The notes under the pieces: generated by a model | The model's database searches: none | Told to the model about the DNA's origin: nothing | Seen by the model: the letters and a program-made list of their open reading frames with translations, nothing else | From: Pseudomonadales bacterium | GTDB taxonomy: Bacteria; Pseudomonadota; Gammaproteobacteria; Pseudomonadales; Azotimanducaceae | Length of the DNA: 37,447 bases | Assembly: GCA_021295895.1 (NCBI GenBank) | Contig: JAGWBM010000015.1 | Coordinates: 10,379 to 47,825, forward strand | Direction of reading: 5' to 3' | Shown: piece after piece, positions 15,868-24,840 of the stretch | Layout: every line of letters begins with the position of its first letter | How positions within the stretch are numbered: position 1 is the stretch's first letter | Made by a program: the position numbers and the translations under genes

Positions 15868-16905
15868 TCAAATCCCGGCCGCAAGCCGTTCGACCAGACC
15901 GGTCCTGAGCGCATCCATGGTTTGTCTCACCGCGTTCTCGAAACCCGCTCGGTCCGCACCGCCGTGACTCTTGACAACCACGCCGGCGATGCCGAGAAGG
16001 CCCGCACCGTTATACGACTGGGGATTGTACGCATCACGAACACGGTGCAAGCGACCACGGAGCATAGCCCGGCCCAGCGCGACGCCAGGCGAATTTCCGG
16101 AGAGTTCCCGGCCCAGCACGTAACGCGCCATCTGCGCGGCGCCTTCCGCCGCCTTGAGCGCGATGTTGCCCGCGAACCCGTCGGCAACCACGACGTCGGT
16201 CGCCGCGTCGAACAGCCTGTGGGGTTCGACGAAGCCGGCATATCGAAGCCGCCCGTCGGACTCGATTAGCCGTGCCGCCTCGCGCACGGTTGCCGGTCCT
16301 TTGGCAACTTCCGATCCGATATTCAACAGCCCCACGGAGGGCTTGCGGACCTCTCCCCCGTTGGGGACTTGCCCCCGCGCCGAAGACACCGCGGCCGCTG
16401 CCGTTCCCAACAACGCGAACTGGTGCAGTTGTCCCGGGCCAGACCCGACATTCGCGCCGAGGTCGAGCATCCGGAAACGACGACCGTCCGCGCCGCCTAG
16501 CGATTTCATTATCGCCGGTCGGCGGATTCCCGGGAGCATGCCCAGCAGGTGTCTCGAAAGTGCCACGAGCGCTCCCGTACTGCCGGCGCTAACCAGGGCG
16601 TGGGCATCGCCGGCGGCCAGGGTTTGCACGGCGCTGCGCATCGACGAGTCGATATCGCCGCGCAGCGAACCCCGCAACGCGTCGTCGACTTCGACGCGCC
16701 GCGGGGCGTCCACTACCTCGTGGGGCGTCCCGGCGAGCAACGGGGCGACATCGCCGGCGTCACCGAAGAAGATAAGCTTCACGGCACCCTCACCGGCCTC
16801 CGCCGGCGGACCAGGCGTCTGCGGAGTGGCAATCGCATCCAAGGCTCCGCGCACGAGCGTCGTCGGCGCGGCATCGCCGCCCAGGATGTCAACGGCTAGG
16901 CGGAT
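15868..16905 (-). CDS. plsX: Phosphate acyltransferase PlsX, apparently starting at ATC
   Basis: PlsX makes acyl-phosphate from acyl-ACP for phospholipid synthesis. The first ordinary start in frame is a GTG at 16854 (328 residues), but the family's conserved N-terminus lies before it: codons from 16905 read IRLAVDILGGDAAPTTLV, matching the usual M-x-(I/L)-A-x-D-x-x-G-G-D. No ATG, GTG or TTG exists in frame further upstream. The codon at the expected initiator is ATC, with TGGAG ten bases before it. Starting there gives 345 residues, normal for PlsX. Other motifs are VSAGSTGALVAL, LGANVGSGP, LLNIGSEVAKG and VVADGFAGNIALK. The exact start is uncertain; the function is not. Confidence 0.9.
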   Translation of the reverse strand: MRLAVDILGGDAAPTTLVRGALDAIATPQTPGPPAEAGEGAVKLIFFGDAGDVAPLLAGTPHEVVDAPRRVEVDDALRGSLRGDIDSSMRSAVQTLAAGDAHALVSAGSTGALVALSRHLLGMLPGIRRPAIMKSLGGADGRRFRMLDLGANVGSGPGQLHQFALLGTAAAAVSSARGQVPNGGEVRKPSVGLLNIGSEVAKGPATVREAARLIESDGRLRYAGFVEPHRLFDAATDVVVADGFAGNIALKAAEGAAQMARYVLGRELSGNSPGVALGRAMLRGRLHRVRDAYNPQSYNGAGLLGIAGVVVKSHGGADRAGFENAVRQTMDALRTGLVERLAAGI

Positions 16906-16951
16906 GGTGCGTGAACTCCAGGGAGTCCGATTCCGATGGGAACTTCGGCTG

Positions 16952-16969
16952 CGCGACCATCCGGTCGCG
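16952..16969. promoter_or_regulatory. 7-bp hairpin in the rpmF-plsX spacer
   Basis: CGCGACC and GGTCGCG pair exactly around ATCC. It is the second of two hairpins met by RNA polymerase after rpmF. No U-run follows. Confidence 0.5.
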
Positions 16970-16972
16970 TTG

Positions 16973-16996
16973 GGAGTTTCGCTGGCGCGAAACTCC
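16973..16996. promoter_or_regulatory. 10-bp hairpin after rpmF
   Basis: GGAGTTTCGC and GCGAAACTCC pair exactly around TGGC. On the minus strand it begins 21 bases after the rpmF stop. Together with the neighbouring hairpin it could separate expression of the ribosomal-protein gene from that of the lipid genes. Confidence 0.6.
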
Positions 16997-17016
16997 TGCG
17001 GACCAAGGCTGGCACG

Positions 17017-17193
17017 TCAGCGACGGGATTCGACGACCTTGCGACCCCGGTAGTAGCCCTCTTCGGTGACATGATGCCGACGATGGGTCTCGCCGGTGGT
17101 CGAGTCGACGGACAACGTGGGCTTGTTGAGCGCATGGTGCGACCGTCGCTTGTCGCGCTTCGATCGCGTCACCTTGTTCTGCTGCACTGCCAT
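17017..17193 (-). CDS. rpmF: 50S ribosomal protein L32
   Basis: 58 residues. The start [20 protein letters not shown] is the standard bL32 N-terminus, preceded by GGAG. The protein is very basic. The zinc cysteines found in some L32 proteins are absent; the C-terminal part reads [15 protein letters not shown]. It lies directly after yceD, in the conserved yceD-rpmF-plsX order. Confidence 0.97.
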   Translation of the reverse strand: MAVQQNKVTRSKRDKRRSHHALNKPTLSVDSTTGETHRRHHVTEEGYYRGRKVVESRR

Positions 17194-17207
17194 CTTCGTA
17201 TCTCCGT

Positions 17208-17747
17208 TCAAACGGGCTCGTGGCCCTCTACAATCGTGCGCAAACCCCGAAGGGGCTTCGATACCGATGTTTCGGCATCGTCCCCCACCAATACAACCTC
17301 GCTGGCGTGGTCGCACTTCGCCCAGTCAACGCAACATCGCTCGGGAATGCTGAGCAGGATATCGTCCTCGACCAGCGCCGTAAGCGGTACCTTGGCGTCC
17401 TCGCTGACAACCGCGTCGACCGCCGGCATCAGTCTTTCGGCTTGGGCATCCGTCTCGACGACTCGGAAATCCAGATGGCTTTCCACCTCGACATCCACGG
17501 TCTCCGCGCACCGGGTGCAGACTATCGGCGCGACGAGCTTGCACGTACCCCGAACCCACGGCCAGCCTTCACCGTCGAGGGAGAAATCGAGTACCGCCGA
17601 GACCCTCGGCGATTTCACCTTGCTCGAATCCGCACCGTTGAACAGCACGCTGCCCAGCCGCTCGAAGGCAGCGACGTCGAGCGCCCCGCGCCACGAGCCA
17701 CCTGCGCGAGCAAGCTCGGCGACGTCCAATCGCGTTACCAACACCAC
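17208..17747 (-). CDS. yceD: YceD family protein (DUF177, large ribosomal RNA accumulation)
   Basis: 179 residues if a GTG at 17747 is used; GTG at 17744 and TTG at 17741 are equally possible, since no ribosome site decides. The core has [18 protein letters not shown] with a CxxC pair and a later [12 protein letters not shown], both typical of DUF177. E. coli YceD and its plant relative are linked to 23S rRNA accumulation, and the gene is almost always followed by rpmF, as here. It is divergent from maf, with a 74-base intergenic region that must hold both promoters. Confidence 0.88.
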   Translation of the reverse strand: MVLVTRLDVAELARAGGSWRGALDVAAFERLGSVLFNGADSSKVKSPRVSAVLDFSLDGEGWPWVRGTCKLVAPIVCTRCAETVDVEVESHLDFRVVETDAQAERLMPAVDAVVSEDAKVPLTALVEDDILLSIPERCCVDWAKCDHASEVVLVGDDAETSVSKPLRGLRTIVEGHEPV

Positions 17748-17821
17748 ATACCCGGCCAACCTAAGGCGGCGCGGATGATATGGTCGCCACCCGTGGCTGT
17801 CAAAAGAGACGATACTCGGCC

Positions 17822-18460
17822 ATGACCGAAGTTCGCCATGCGGGCCACGCCAGCCCGCGACCGGCCAACGTACCGCTCGTGCTCGCGTCGTCCTCGCGGT
17901 ACCGTCGCGACCTGCTCGAACGCCTTGGCATTCCGTTTCGCGTCGACTCCCCGGACATCGACGAAGCGCCCCTCCCCGGCGAGACACCCCGCGACCTGGT
18001 GGTGCGATTGTCCATTGCCAAGGCGCGGGCGGTGGCGAGCCGCAAGCCCAACACCATCGTCATCGGCTCCGACCAAGCCGCGACGTTCGACGGTCACATT
18101 CTCGGCAAACCGGGAACGGTCGACGTCGCCGTCCGCCAGTTGCAGGGATTTTCGGGACACCGAGTCGATTTTCTGACGGGTGTTGCCGTCCTGAATACCG
18201 CCACGGATCGGGTCCGCACCGCCATGGACACGACAACGGCCCGCTTCCGGAAGGCTAGCGAGGCCGAGATCCGCCGCTACGTCGAACGTGACCGGCCCCT
18301 CGACTGCGCCGGCGGCATCCGGTTCGAGGGGCTCGGGCCGCTCCTGCTGGAACGCGTCGAAACCGCGGACCCGAGTGCCGCAATCGGGCTGCCGCTGATC
18401 GTATTGGGCGAACTGCTGCGGGCGGAGGGCGTTAATCCGCTGGCGCAGCCGGCGGATTGA
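17822..18460 (+). CDS. maf: Maf-like nucleotide pyrophosphatase (YceF subgroup)
   Basis: 212 residues from the ATG at 17822. The Maf signature is at the N-terminus (VPLVLASSSRYRRDLLERLG), with VIGSDQAATFDG, GKPGTVDVAVRQL and the late GGIRFEGLGPLLLERV plus IGLPLIVLGELL. YceF-type proteins hydrolyse m7GTP and related modified nucleotides, keeping them out of RNA. The 3' end overlaps rluC by 29 bases in convergent orientation. Confidence 0.92.
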   Translation: MTEVRHAGHASPRPANVPLVLASSSRYRRDLLERLGIPFRVDSPDIDEAPLPGETPRDLVVRLSIAKARAVASRKPNTIVIGSDQAATFDGHILGKPGTVDVAVRQLQGFSGHRVDFLTGVAVLNTATDRVRTAMDTTTARFRKASEAEIRRYVERDRPLDCAGGIRFEGLGPLLLERVETADPSAAIGLPLIVLGELLRAEGVNPLAQPAD

Positions 18461-19370
18461 AGGGCCGCAAGGCGTCGCGAGATCGTTCGAATTCTGCGGG
18501 CAGCGGCGCGTTTACCCGTACCCGGCGCCCGTGCAGCAGGAACCTCAACTCGCTGGCGTGGAGCAACAGTCGGGAGTGTGACCGGGCCTCGCCCCGCGCG
18601 TACTTGGCATCGCCGAGAATCGGGTGACCGCTGGCGGCCGCGTGAACCCGGATCTGGTGCGTGCGACCGGTTCGGGGCAACGCGGCAAGCCACGTTGCAT
18701 CGCCAAGACGCTGTACCACGCTGAACGCCGTGGTCGAGGGTTCGCCATCATCCCGGACACGAACCCGGCGTTCGCCGCTCGCCAGCGCATACCGCGCCAA
18801 TGGCTTGTCGACGACGCGCAGACCCGCCGGCCAGTGCCCGTCGACGACGAGGTCGTAGCGTTTGTCGACGGCGCCCTGCCGCAGTTGGGCATGCAAATCC
18901 AAGAGCGTGCGTCGGTTCTTGGCCACCGCCAGACAACCCGACGTGTCGCGGTCGAGGCGATGCACCAATGCGTAGGGCGTCGACGGTTCGTTCCGGCGCA
19001 GGGTCTCGATCACACCAAGCGAGATTCCACTGCCGCCATGGACCGCCACGCCACTGGGCTTGTCGATCACCAGGAGGTCGTCGTCCTCGAACACGGTCGC
19101 ATTCCGCAACGCGTCGACGAGTCCGCCGGAATCGCTGCAACCGCCCGTTGGCGCTGGCATGCCGCTTCGAAAAGGAGGTATTCGGACCTTGTCGCCGCAC
19201 TGCACGCGGTATCCCGGTCGACTGCGGCCACCGTTGACGCGGACCTCGCCACGACGAACCATGCGGTAGATTCGACTCTTCGGCAGCCCCTTCATTCGGG
19301 AAATGAGGAAGTTGTCGAGCCGCTGCCCGTGCTCGGCACCCACAGCGACGATGTTCACCTCGGCAGCCAC
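18432..19370 (-). CDS. rluC: 23S rRNA pseudouridine synthase RluC
   Basis: 312 residues from a GTG at 19370, with AGGA seven bases upstream. The N-terminal S4 RNA-binding domain (about residues 16-62: RLDNFLISRMKGLPKSRIYR...VRVNGGR) precedes the RluA-type catalytic domain, with the catalytic Asp in LVHRLDRDTSGC and TGRTHQIRVHAAASGHPILG. The E. coli enzyme modifies 23S rRNA positions 955, 2504 and 2580. It is divergent from rne, as in E. coli and Pseudomonas. Confidence 0.94.
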   Translation of the reverse strand: MAAEVNIVAVGAEHGQRLDNFLISRMKGLPKSRIYRMVRRGEVRVNGGRSRPGYRVQCGDKVRIPPFRSGMPAPTGGCSDSGGLVDALRNATVFEDDDLLVIDKPSGVAVHGGSGISLGVIETLRRNEPSTPYALVHRLDRDTSGCLAVAKNRRTLLDLHAQLRQGAVDKRYDLVVDGHWPAGLRVVDKPLARYALASGERRVRVRDDGEPSTTAFSVVQRLGDATWLAALPRTGRTHQIRVHAAASGHPILGDAKYARGEARSHSRLLLHASELRFLLHGRRVRVNAPLPAEFERSRDALRPFNPPAAPAD

Positions 19371-20056
19371 TCAATATCCTGCCGATTGAGCCACTTACCG
19401 CCCTATGTTATCGTGCGACACGCGCGACGCCAAAGGGCAGCGGAGGTTCCCGATGGAGGGACGTAGGCTTTGCTGGGGCTCGCGCAAACTGTACTAAGCA
19501 ACGAGTTACTCAACGATTAACGCCCATAAGCGCGTAACCATCGTCAAGATGCCGCCGGGTCGGGAAAGTCAACCGACCCCGGCGAGAGCCAACCCGCCGA
19601 TCCAATCAACTGAATTGCCCGACGAGTCACCCACCGGGGTGCGCGGGACAAGGCGGGAGATGAGCCGAAGGGCTCGGTTAAGCTCGATTGAGAATTGTCA
19701 TCGCTCGACACGCCGTGGTCATGCACGAATCTAGGAATTTTCGTCATACCGCTGGCGTGGCGGCGATCGTTGACGGCTTGCACGGAACGATACGGTTCCG
19801 ACGCAGGCAGTGGCGCTCACCTCTCGACCGCGCGAGCGGTCGCGACCGTATCGCAGCGCCGACGCGGCACAACCCCCCGCACGGGCATGTCGCATTTGCA
19901 CCGCTCGCAGTCAACTTCGCCAAGGGTCGCCTCGCAAGACGCAGGTGACCGGGCCGGGCGCGAGCCCAGCCCGAGCAGGACAATCCGAAGCCGCTTATCT
20001 CAAGCGGCGCGATGGTGCGTAGCGCGTCACGGGCGTCGCAACACGGAAGCACCAAC
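19371..20056 (+). promoter_or_regulatory. rluC-rne divergent spacer with long structured rne leader
   Basis: 686 bases without a convincing gene. The half next to rne holds three compact hairpins: CGACCGC-GCGA-GCGGTCG at 19825-19842; two 4-bp stems separated by one mismatch, capped by the tetraloop GCGA, at 19951-19972; and GCCGCTT-ATCTC-AAGCGGC at 19990-20008. In E. coli, RNase E shortens its own mRNA through hairpins in a 5' leader of about 360 bases, so a similar feedback leader is plausible. An imperfect stem (CGCCGGGTCGG with CCGACCCCGGCG) lies at about 19552-19583. No promoter could be fixed with confidence. Confidence 0.5.
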
Positions 20057-22897
20057 ATGAGACGCATGCTTGTCAACGCCACCCAGCCGGAAGAGGTTCG
20101 GGTCGCCCTCGTCGACGGTCAGAAGCTCTACGACCTCGACATCGAAAACCGCACCTACGAACAAAAGAAGGGAAACATCTACAAAGCCCGGATTACCCGG
20201 GTAGAACCAAGCCTCGAAGCCGCGTTCGTCGACTTCGGCTCCGACCGGCACGGCTTCCTACCCATCAAGGAAGTCGCCCGCTCCTACTTCAAGACCTCGG
20301 TCGAAGGCCGCGTGAACATCCAGGACGTTCTCGAGGAGGGACAGGAACTCATCGTCCAGGTCGACAAGGAAGAACGCGGCAACAAGGGTGCCGCTTTGAC
20401 GACCTTCTTGAGCATCGCCGCGCGCTATCTAGTCCTGATGCCCAATAACCCCCGTGCCGGGGGGATTTCCAGACGCATCGACGGCGAGAACCGAGACACG
20501 TTGCGCGAAGCCCTGTCCGCACTTGAGATACCCAACGGGATGGGCGTCATCGTACGCACCGCGGGTGTTGACCGGGATGCGGAGGATCTCAAGTGGGATC
20601 TCGACTACCTGCTGCAGTTGAACGAGGCCATCGAGAAGGCAGCCGACGGTCTGAAAGCCCCGAAACTGCTCTACCAAGAGAACAACGTCATCGTCCGGGC
20701 TATTCGGGACTGCCTACGCCGCGACATCGGCGAGGTGCTCATCGACGGCAAGGACGCCTATCAGCAGGCGCACGAATTCATCGATCCGGTGATGCCGAGC
20801 TACAAGGACCGCATCAAGTACTACAACGACTCGATCCCCTTGTTCAGCCGCTACCAGATCGAGTCCCAGATCGAGACCGCGTTCCAGCACGAGGTGAAAT
20901 TGGTCTCCGGCGGCAGCGTCGTGATCGATCCAACGGAAGCCCTGGTGTCCATCGACATCAACTCGGCGCGTTCGACAAAGGGCGCCGACATCGAGGAAAC
21001 GGCGCTCAATACCAACCTCGAGGCCGCGGAGGAAATCGCCCGGCAACTTCGCCTGCGCGACGTGGGTGGTCTGATCGTCATCGACTTCATCGACATGGTC
21101 TCGACCAAGAACCAACGTGCGGTGGAGTCGAAGATGCAGGAAGCCCTGCAGACGGACCGGGCCCGCGTACAGATTGGACGCATCTCGAGATTCGGTTTGA
21201 TGGAGATGTCCCGACAACGCCTCCGCCCGTCGCTGGACGAATTGACTACCGAAGTCTGCCCGCGTTGTACGGGCCAGGGACGGATCCGCGACATCAAGTC
21301 GCTGGCGCTGTCGATTCTCCGCGTCGTCGAGGAGGAGTCTCTCAAGGAACGCATTTCGATTGTCCGCACCAGGGTCCCGTTGAGCGTCGCCGCCTATCTG
21401 CTGAACGAGAAACGCCAGGAAGTGGCCGACATCGAACAGCGTACGAAAACGCATGTCGTCATCGTGCCGGCAGTCGAACTGGAGACGCCCCACTACGACA
21501 TCCAGCGCATCCGCGACGATACGGCCGATACCGAGGGGAGTCCACCCAGCTACGAGTTTACCGAACCTTCGTCGATCTCTGACGTACCCGAAATTCGCGA
21601 GACACGTCCGTCCCAGACCGAGCAGGCGGCCGTCAAGGTCGTACCGTTCGCGCCGCCACAACGCGAGCCCGCCAAGCGCTCGCCGTCCCGCCCCAAGAGC
21701 GACAAGGCGGCGAAGCCCAAAGGCGGACTTGCCGGCTTCCTGAGCTCCGTGAAAACCAATCTCTTCGGCGGCGACTCCGCCGCTGCCGAGCCGGGGCCAA
21801 GGTCAGACGAACGTCGCCGACGTGACACGAGGAGCGCCACCCACGACCGGGCCAACAAGCCTGCACAGGGCGGCAGTCGCTCGCGGCGGGCGGAGTCCAA
21901 ACCTCGGCTGGACTCGCGCAGCGAAGGGCGGGACGACAGCCGGCGTCGTCGGCGTCGGCCTCGCAAGGACGCACCACGCGAAGGATCGTCCGGTCGCGAG
22001 CAAGACGCACCCGCGCCGAAACGACAACGAAATGCGCAGTCCGCGAAGGGAAACGGCGGCGGGAGGTCCGGCCAACGGTCAGATCAGAAAGCCCGGCGAG
22101 ACGAGCGGCCGGAACCCGACGCGGCAAAGGGCAGAAACCGCGAGCAGCGGGCAACGAGTTCGCCGCAGACCGAAGCCGGGCCGAGTAGACGAAAACCGCG
22201 CCGCGACCGCGCAACGATCTCCAACGCCAAACGATCTGATCCGAAGCGTGCACCCGAGCCTACCAATGGCGACGGGCCGGATGCCGGCGTAACCCCCGGG
22301 ATCTCGGCACCCCCGGCTCGAAATTCCGACAACCCACCCGAGCCGGCGCCACCGGTCGCCGCAGCTTCGACGGCTGCGGAGCAAGCCGAACCCCAACCCG
22401 TCGCCTCGGCCGGCAGGGCAAGCAACGACCCACGCCAGCGTAAACGCCGCGGTGTGCGGCAAACCCCGGCCGATAGCACGGTTCCTCCTGCAGACGACAA
22501 TGCCGACCCAGGCACGTCACCCGCGCCGGCGAAGTCCGGGGCGGCCGACGGGCAGCCCGCCATGCCGGTTCCCGAACTGGAGCCCGTTGTCGATCCGGTC
22601 ACCGAAGAGACACCGGTTGCCAAAGTGGAGCAAGTTGCCGAAGCGGAACCCGTCGCCGAAGTTGAACCGGTCATCGAGGTGGAACCGGTCACCGAAACGG
22701 ATCCGGTGGCCGAAGCGAAACCCGTTACCGAAACGGATCCGGTGGCCGAAGCGAAACCCGTTACCGAAACGGAACCGGTGGCCGAACCGGAACCCGTTGC
22801 GGCGACGCCGTCCGAGGTTGCCGCAATCGGCCGAGCAAGCAACGACCCGCGTTTGGCGCGGCGCCGTGCCCAAGAACCGCCGGCCCAGGAAACCTAG
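20057..22897 (+). CDS. rne: Ribonuclease E
   Basis: 946 residues from the ATG at 20057 (GGAAG upstream); [20 protein letters not shown] is the canonical N-terminus. The S1 domain (about 37-125), 5' sensor/RNase H region and DNase I-like domain follow, with catalytic Asp residues in [10 protein letters not shown] and VIDFIDMV (about 300 and 343) and the Zn-link cysteines Cys401 and Cys404 in CPRCTGQGR. Beyond about residue 490 the sequence is a disordered scaffold: an Arg/Lys-rich part (about 535-730), then acidic EPV-type repeats (about 840-915). GRASNDPR occurs twice (786-793 and 925-932), each followed by Arg-rich residues; NDPR motifs are described in Pseudomonas RNase E as partner-binding. 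It starts mRNA decay and rRNA/tRNA processing. Confidence 0.97.
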   Translation: MRRMLVNATQPEEVRVALVDGQKLYDLDIENRTYEQKKGNIYKARITRVEPSLEAAFVDFGSDRHGFLPIKEVARSYFKTSVEGRVNIQDVLEEGQELIVQVDKEERGNKGAALTTFLSIAARYLVLMPNNPRAGGISRRIDGENRDTLREALSALEIPNGMGVIVRTAGVDRDAEDLKWDLDYLLQLNEAIEKAADGLKAPKLLYQENNVIVRAIRDCLRRDIGEVLIDGKDAYQQAHEFIDPVMPSYKDRIKYYNDSIPLFSRYQIESQIETAFQHEVKLVSGGSVVIDPTEALVSIDINSARSTKGADIEETALNTNLEAAEEIARQLRLRDVGGLIVIDFIDMVSTKNQRAVESKMQEALQTDRARVQIGRISRFGLMEMSRQRLRPSLDELTTEVCPRCTGQGRIRDIKSLALSILRVVEEESLKERISIVRTRVPLSVAAYLLNEKRQEVADIEQRTKTHVVIVPAVELETPHYDIQRIRDDTADTEGSPPSYEFTEPSSISDVPEIRETRPSQTEQAAVKVVPFAPPQREPAKRSPSRPKSDKAAKPKGGLAGFLSSVKTNLFGGDSAAAEPGPRSDERRRRDTRSATHDRANKPAQGGSRSRRAESKPRLDSRSEGRDDSRRRRRRPRKDAPREGSSGREQDAPAPKRQRNAQSAKGNGGGRSGQRSDQKARRDERPEPDAAKGRNREQRATSSPQTEAGPSRRKPRRDRATISNAKRSDPKRAPEPTNGDGPDAGVTPGISAPPARNSDNPPEPAPPVAAASTAAEQAEPQPVASAGRASNDPRQRKRRGVRQTPADSTVPPADDNADPGTSPAPAKSGAADGQPAMPVPELEPVVDPVTEETPVAKVEQVAEAEPVAEVEPVIEVEPVTETDPVAEAKPVTETDPVAEAKPVTETEPVAEPEPVAATPSEVAAIGRASNDPRLARRRAQEPPAQET
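22691..22786 (+). repeat. 36-bp tandem repeat inside rne
   Basis: An exact 36-bp unit occupies 22691-22726 and 22727-22762, and a partial third copy runs to about 22786 with one change. Upstream from about 22580 the same pattern continues as degenerate 18-bp units encoding hexapeptides of the form EPVxEx. The number of units may vary between strains without breaking the frame. Confidence 0.85.
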
Positions 22898-22942
22898 GCG
22901 GTTCAGACCAAGAAGCCCGGGTATACCGGAAGGTCCGCGTTG

Positions 22943-22963
22943 GGGCCGCCCTTGTGGCGGCCC
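22943..22963 (+). repeat. TTGT-loop palindrome, copy A
   Basis: GGGCCGCC-CTTGT-GGCGGCCC, a perfect 8-bp stem. It is preceded by CCGCGTTGGG, which also precedes copy B at 31569. It lies between the convergent rne and murB genes, 45 bases after the rne stop, and may act as a bidirectional 3' structure. No T-run. Confidence 0.7.
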
Positions 22964-23016
22964 GTTTCGATCGTCCTGGATTCGTCGTTCACGGCACGGA
23001 CAACCGCGCGCCCTAA

Positions 23017-23040
23017 CGGGTGCGTCCGGGTCGCCCCTGC
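23017..23040. repeat. Dispersed 24-bp element ending in GTCGCCCCT, second copy
   Basis: About 19 of 24 bases match 6145-6168 in the same orientation, with identical GGGTCGCCCCT near the 3' end. It sits 18 bases before the murB stop side. The GGGGCGAC core (read on the other strand) also begins copy D of the TTGT palindrome family at 32704. Confidence 0.5.
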
Positions 23041-23057
23041 GGCCCGTTCAAGGTTGC

Positions 23058-24065
23058 CTAGTCCGTTCCCAGGACGGCAGGTTCGAGCTCTAGAGCCACG
23101 CCGTATCGGCGTTGCACGTCGTCGGTGATGCGCGCGGCGAGGTCGAGTACCTCATTGCCCGTGGCGCCGCCCAGGTTGACCAGGACCAGCGGCTGGAGCG
23201 GCCACACCTGCACTCGGTCTTGGCGGACGCCTTTCCAGCCGGCAGCGTCTATTAATCGAGCCGCCGGAATCTTGCGCCCGCCCGTCCCTCCGGGTGCCGG
23301 GTAGTCGTCGATGTCGATTCGGGCACGGATGTCGTCAAGCCGTGCCAGGGCCACCACGGGATTCTTGAAGAAGCTACCGACGTTGCCGATTCGACCGGGA
23401 TCCGGCAGTTTGCGTCTTCGTATCGTTGCGACGGCATCGGCCACCGTGCCGCGGTCCCTGCTTCGACCCCGCTTGGCGAGTTCCCTCGCAACATCGGGGT
23501 AGTCCGTTGCCAGGGCGGCACCACCCAGCCGCAACGCGATCCGTGTGATTGCGTGGCGATGCGACGCGTCCCGTTTGAAGACGCTCTCCCGGTACCCGAA
23601 GGCACATTCCGGGCCAGTCAACGTCGAATAGCATTGCCGCTCGCGATCAAAGACCGTGACCGACTCCACGAACTCTGACAACTCCCGACCGTAGGCACCG
23701 ATGTTCTGCACGGGTGCGGCGCCCACCGACCCCGGAATCAGGGTTAGGTTCTCCAATCCGCCTATTCCACGCTCCAAGGCCCCATCGACGATGGTCTGCC
23801 AGTTTTCGCCCGCGGCGGCCACGACCCGCCAATCGGCTTCGGCCAGCCGTTCGAAGGCGACCCCCCGCAGCCTTACCAGGATCGCCGTGCCCGGAAGCCG
23901 GGTACGCAATACGAGATTCGAGCCGCCGCCGATAATCGTGGCAGGGACTTCGTGCGTGTCCGCATGGACGAGTTGCTCCGCTAGGTCATCCTCGTCCCGC
24001 ACGAGCCGAATGTCGTCAGCCACACAGTCGACGCGCAGGGTGTTTGGAACCCGTCCGCTGCTCAC
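23058..24065 (-). CDS. murB: UDP-N-acetylenolpyruvoylglucosamine reductase
   Basis: 335 residues from a GTG at 24065 that overlaps the alkB stop as GTGA; E. coli MurB has 342. It reduces UDP-GlcNAc-enolpyruvate to UDP-MurNAc with NADPH and FAD. Motifs: IIGGGSNLVL, LIPGSVGAAPVQNIGAYG, CAFGYRESVFK, the catalytic Ser in GNVGSFFKNP, and the C-terminal Glu in LELEPAVLG. The frame is open far upstream into alkB, but the family starts here. Rne and murB are convergent, 160 bases apart. Confidence 0.95.
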   Translation of the reverse strand: MSSGRVPNTLRVDCVADDIRLVRDEDDLAEQLVHADTHEVPATIIGGGSNLVLRTRLPGTAILVRLRGVAFERLAEADWRVVAAAGENWQTIVDGALERGIGGLENLTLIPGSVGAAPVQNIGAYGRELSEFVESVTVFDRERQCYSTLTGPECAFGYRESVFKRDASHRHAITRIALRLGGAALATDYPDVARELAKRGRSRDRGTVADAVATIRRRKLPDPGRIGNVGSFFKNPVVALARLDDIRARIDIDDYPAPGGTGGRKIPAARLIDAAGWKGVRQDRVQVWPLQPLVLVNLGGATGNEVLDLAARITDDVQRRYGVALELEPAVLGTD

Positions 24066-24706
24066 CGCTGCTCCAAGGGGACCGGTGTCGGACAAGCCGC
24101 GTGGCGGGTCTGCCGAAAGGTGAAACCGAGACGTTCGCCCACCGAGCGTCTTGTTCTTGGCAAGCAATGCTTGTAATCCCGCTGGCTGTTGCCCCACATC
24201 AGCAGGAGCGATCCGTGCCCCAGCGTCGTGGCCATACTTGCACCGCCAGCCCTTGACCGCATGCGGAACACGCGGTCGGCACCGACGCTGATCGCCGCTA
24301 GCACGGGCATATCGCCCAAGTCCGCTTCGTCGTCGGCATGCCAGCCAAGCATGTCGCCGCCGTCCCGGTATCGGTTGACCAATACATAGTTGAAACGCCA
24401 CGCGACCGCCCCCCCGACCTGCTCTGCCAACTCTCGAATCGATGGCAACCACGGTCGGGCGACGCGATCCACGCCGCTGTAGCGGTAGGTGGCACCCGGT
24501 TCCCCGTACCACGCGGTCAGGCGCGGGGCGATGACCTGTCGACCGAACATGGTGAACCGTTCCTGCTGCCAATTCGCCGCATCGACCACTTCGTCGAGCA
24601 ACGCATCGGCTTGGCCTGGTTTGAGGAAGCCGGGAACGTAAAGCGTCTCGGCAATCCCGAAATCCCGGCCGGCCCGCAGGAGCCCGGTGGGCGGGGAATA
24701 GGTCAT
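24062..24706 (-). CDS. AlkB-like 2-oxoglutarate/Fe(II) dioxygenase
   Basis: 214 residues of the ALKBH2/3-like branch of the AlkB family, which removes methyl lesions such as 1-methyladenine and 3-methylcytosine from nucleic acids. Iron ligands His123 and Asp125 (MLGWHADDEADLG) and His180 (DYKHCLPR) are present, as are FNYVLVNRYRDGGD, SVGADRVFRMR and the 2-oxoglutarate-binding Arg region ERLGFTFR. It takes the place held by a low-molecular-weight phosphatase gene in Pseudomonas and is coupled to murB by GTGA. No strong ribosome site is seen before the ATG at 24706. Confidence 0.88.
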   Translation of the reverse strand: MTYSPPTGLLRAGRDFGIAETLYVPGFLKPGQADALLDEVVDAANWQQERFTMFGRQVIAPRLTAWYGEPGATYRYSGVDRVARPWLPSIRELAEQVGGAVAWRFNYVLVNRYRDGGDMLGWHADDEADLGDMPVLAAISVGADRVFRMRSRAGGASMATTLGHGSLLLMWGNSQRDYKHCLPRTRRSVGERLGFTFRQTRHAACPTPVPLEQR

Positions 24707-24840
24707 GGTGGTTATGATAGCGCTCCGGCCGTTGTCGAACGGTGCGTCCAGAACGGCGGCTGGATCGTATGCGCACGCCAGAAACGTGACCGACCAAGGG
24801 GTTGGACCATGAAGGACGTTCGCCTAGGAGGCTGACGGAT

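Noticed and set aside
17735-17749. Mini-frame ATG TGG TGT TGG TAA overlapping the yceD start on the minus strand
   Set aside because: It is only four codons long and can arise by chance; no structure or ribosome site supports a leader-peptide role.
19544-19783. A 79-codon minus-strand frame in the rluC-rne spacer
   Set aside because: It has no ribosome site, no recognised domain and would lie in the presumed promoter region; treated as non-coding.
22943-22963. Intrinsic terminator of rne
   Set aside because: The stem is good but neither strand has a T-run after it, and the same element occurs elsewhere, so it is called a repeat.
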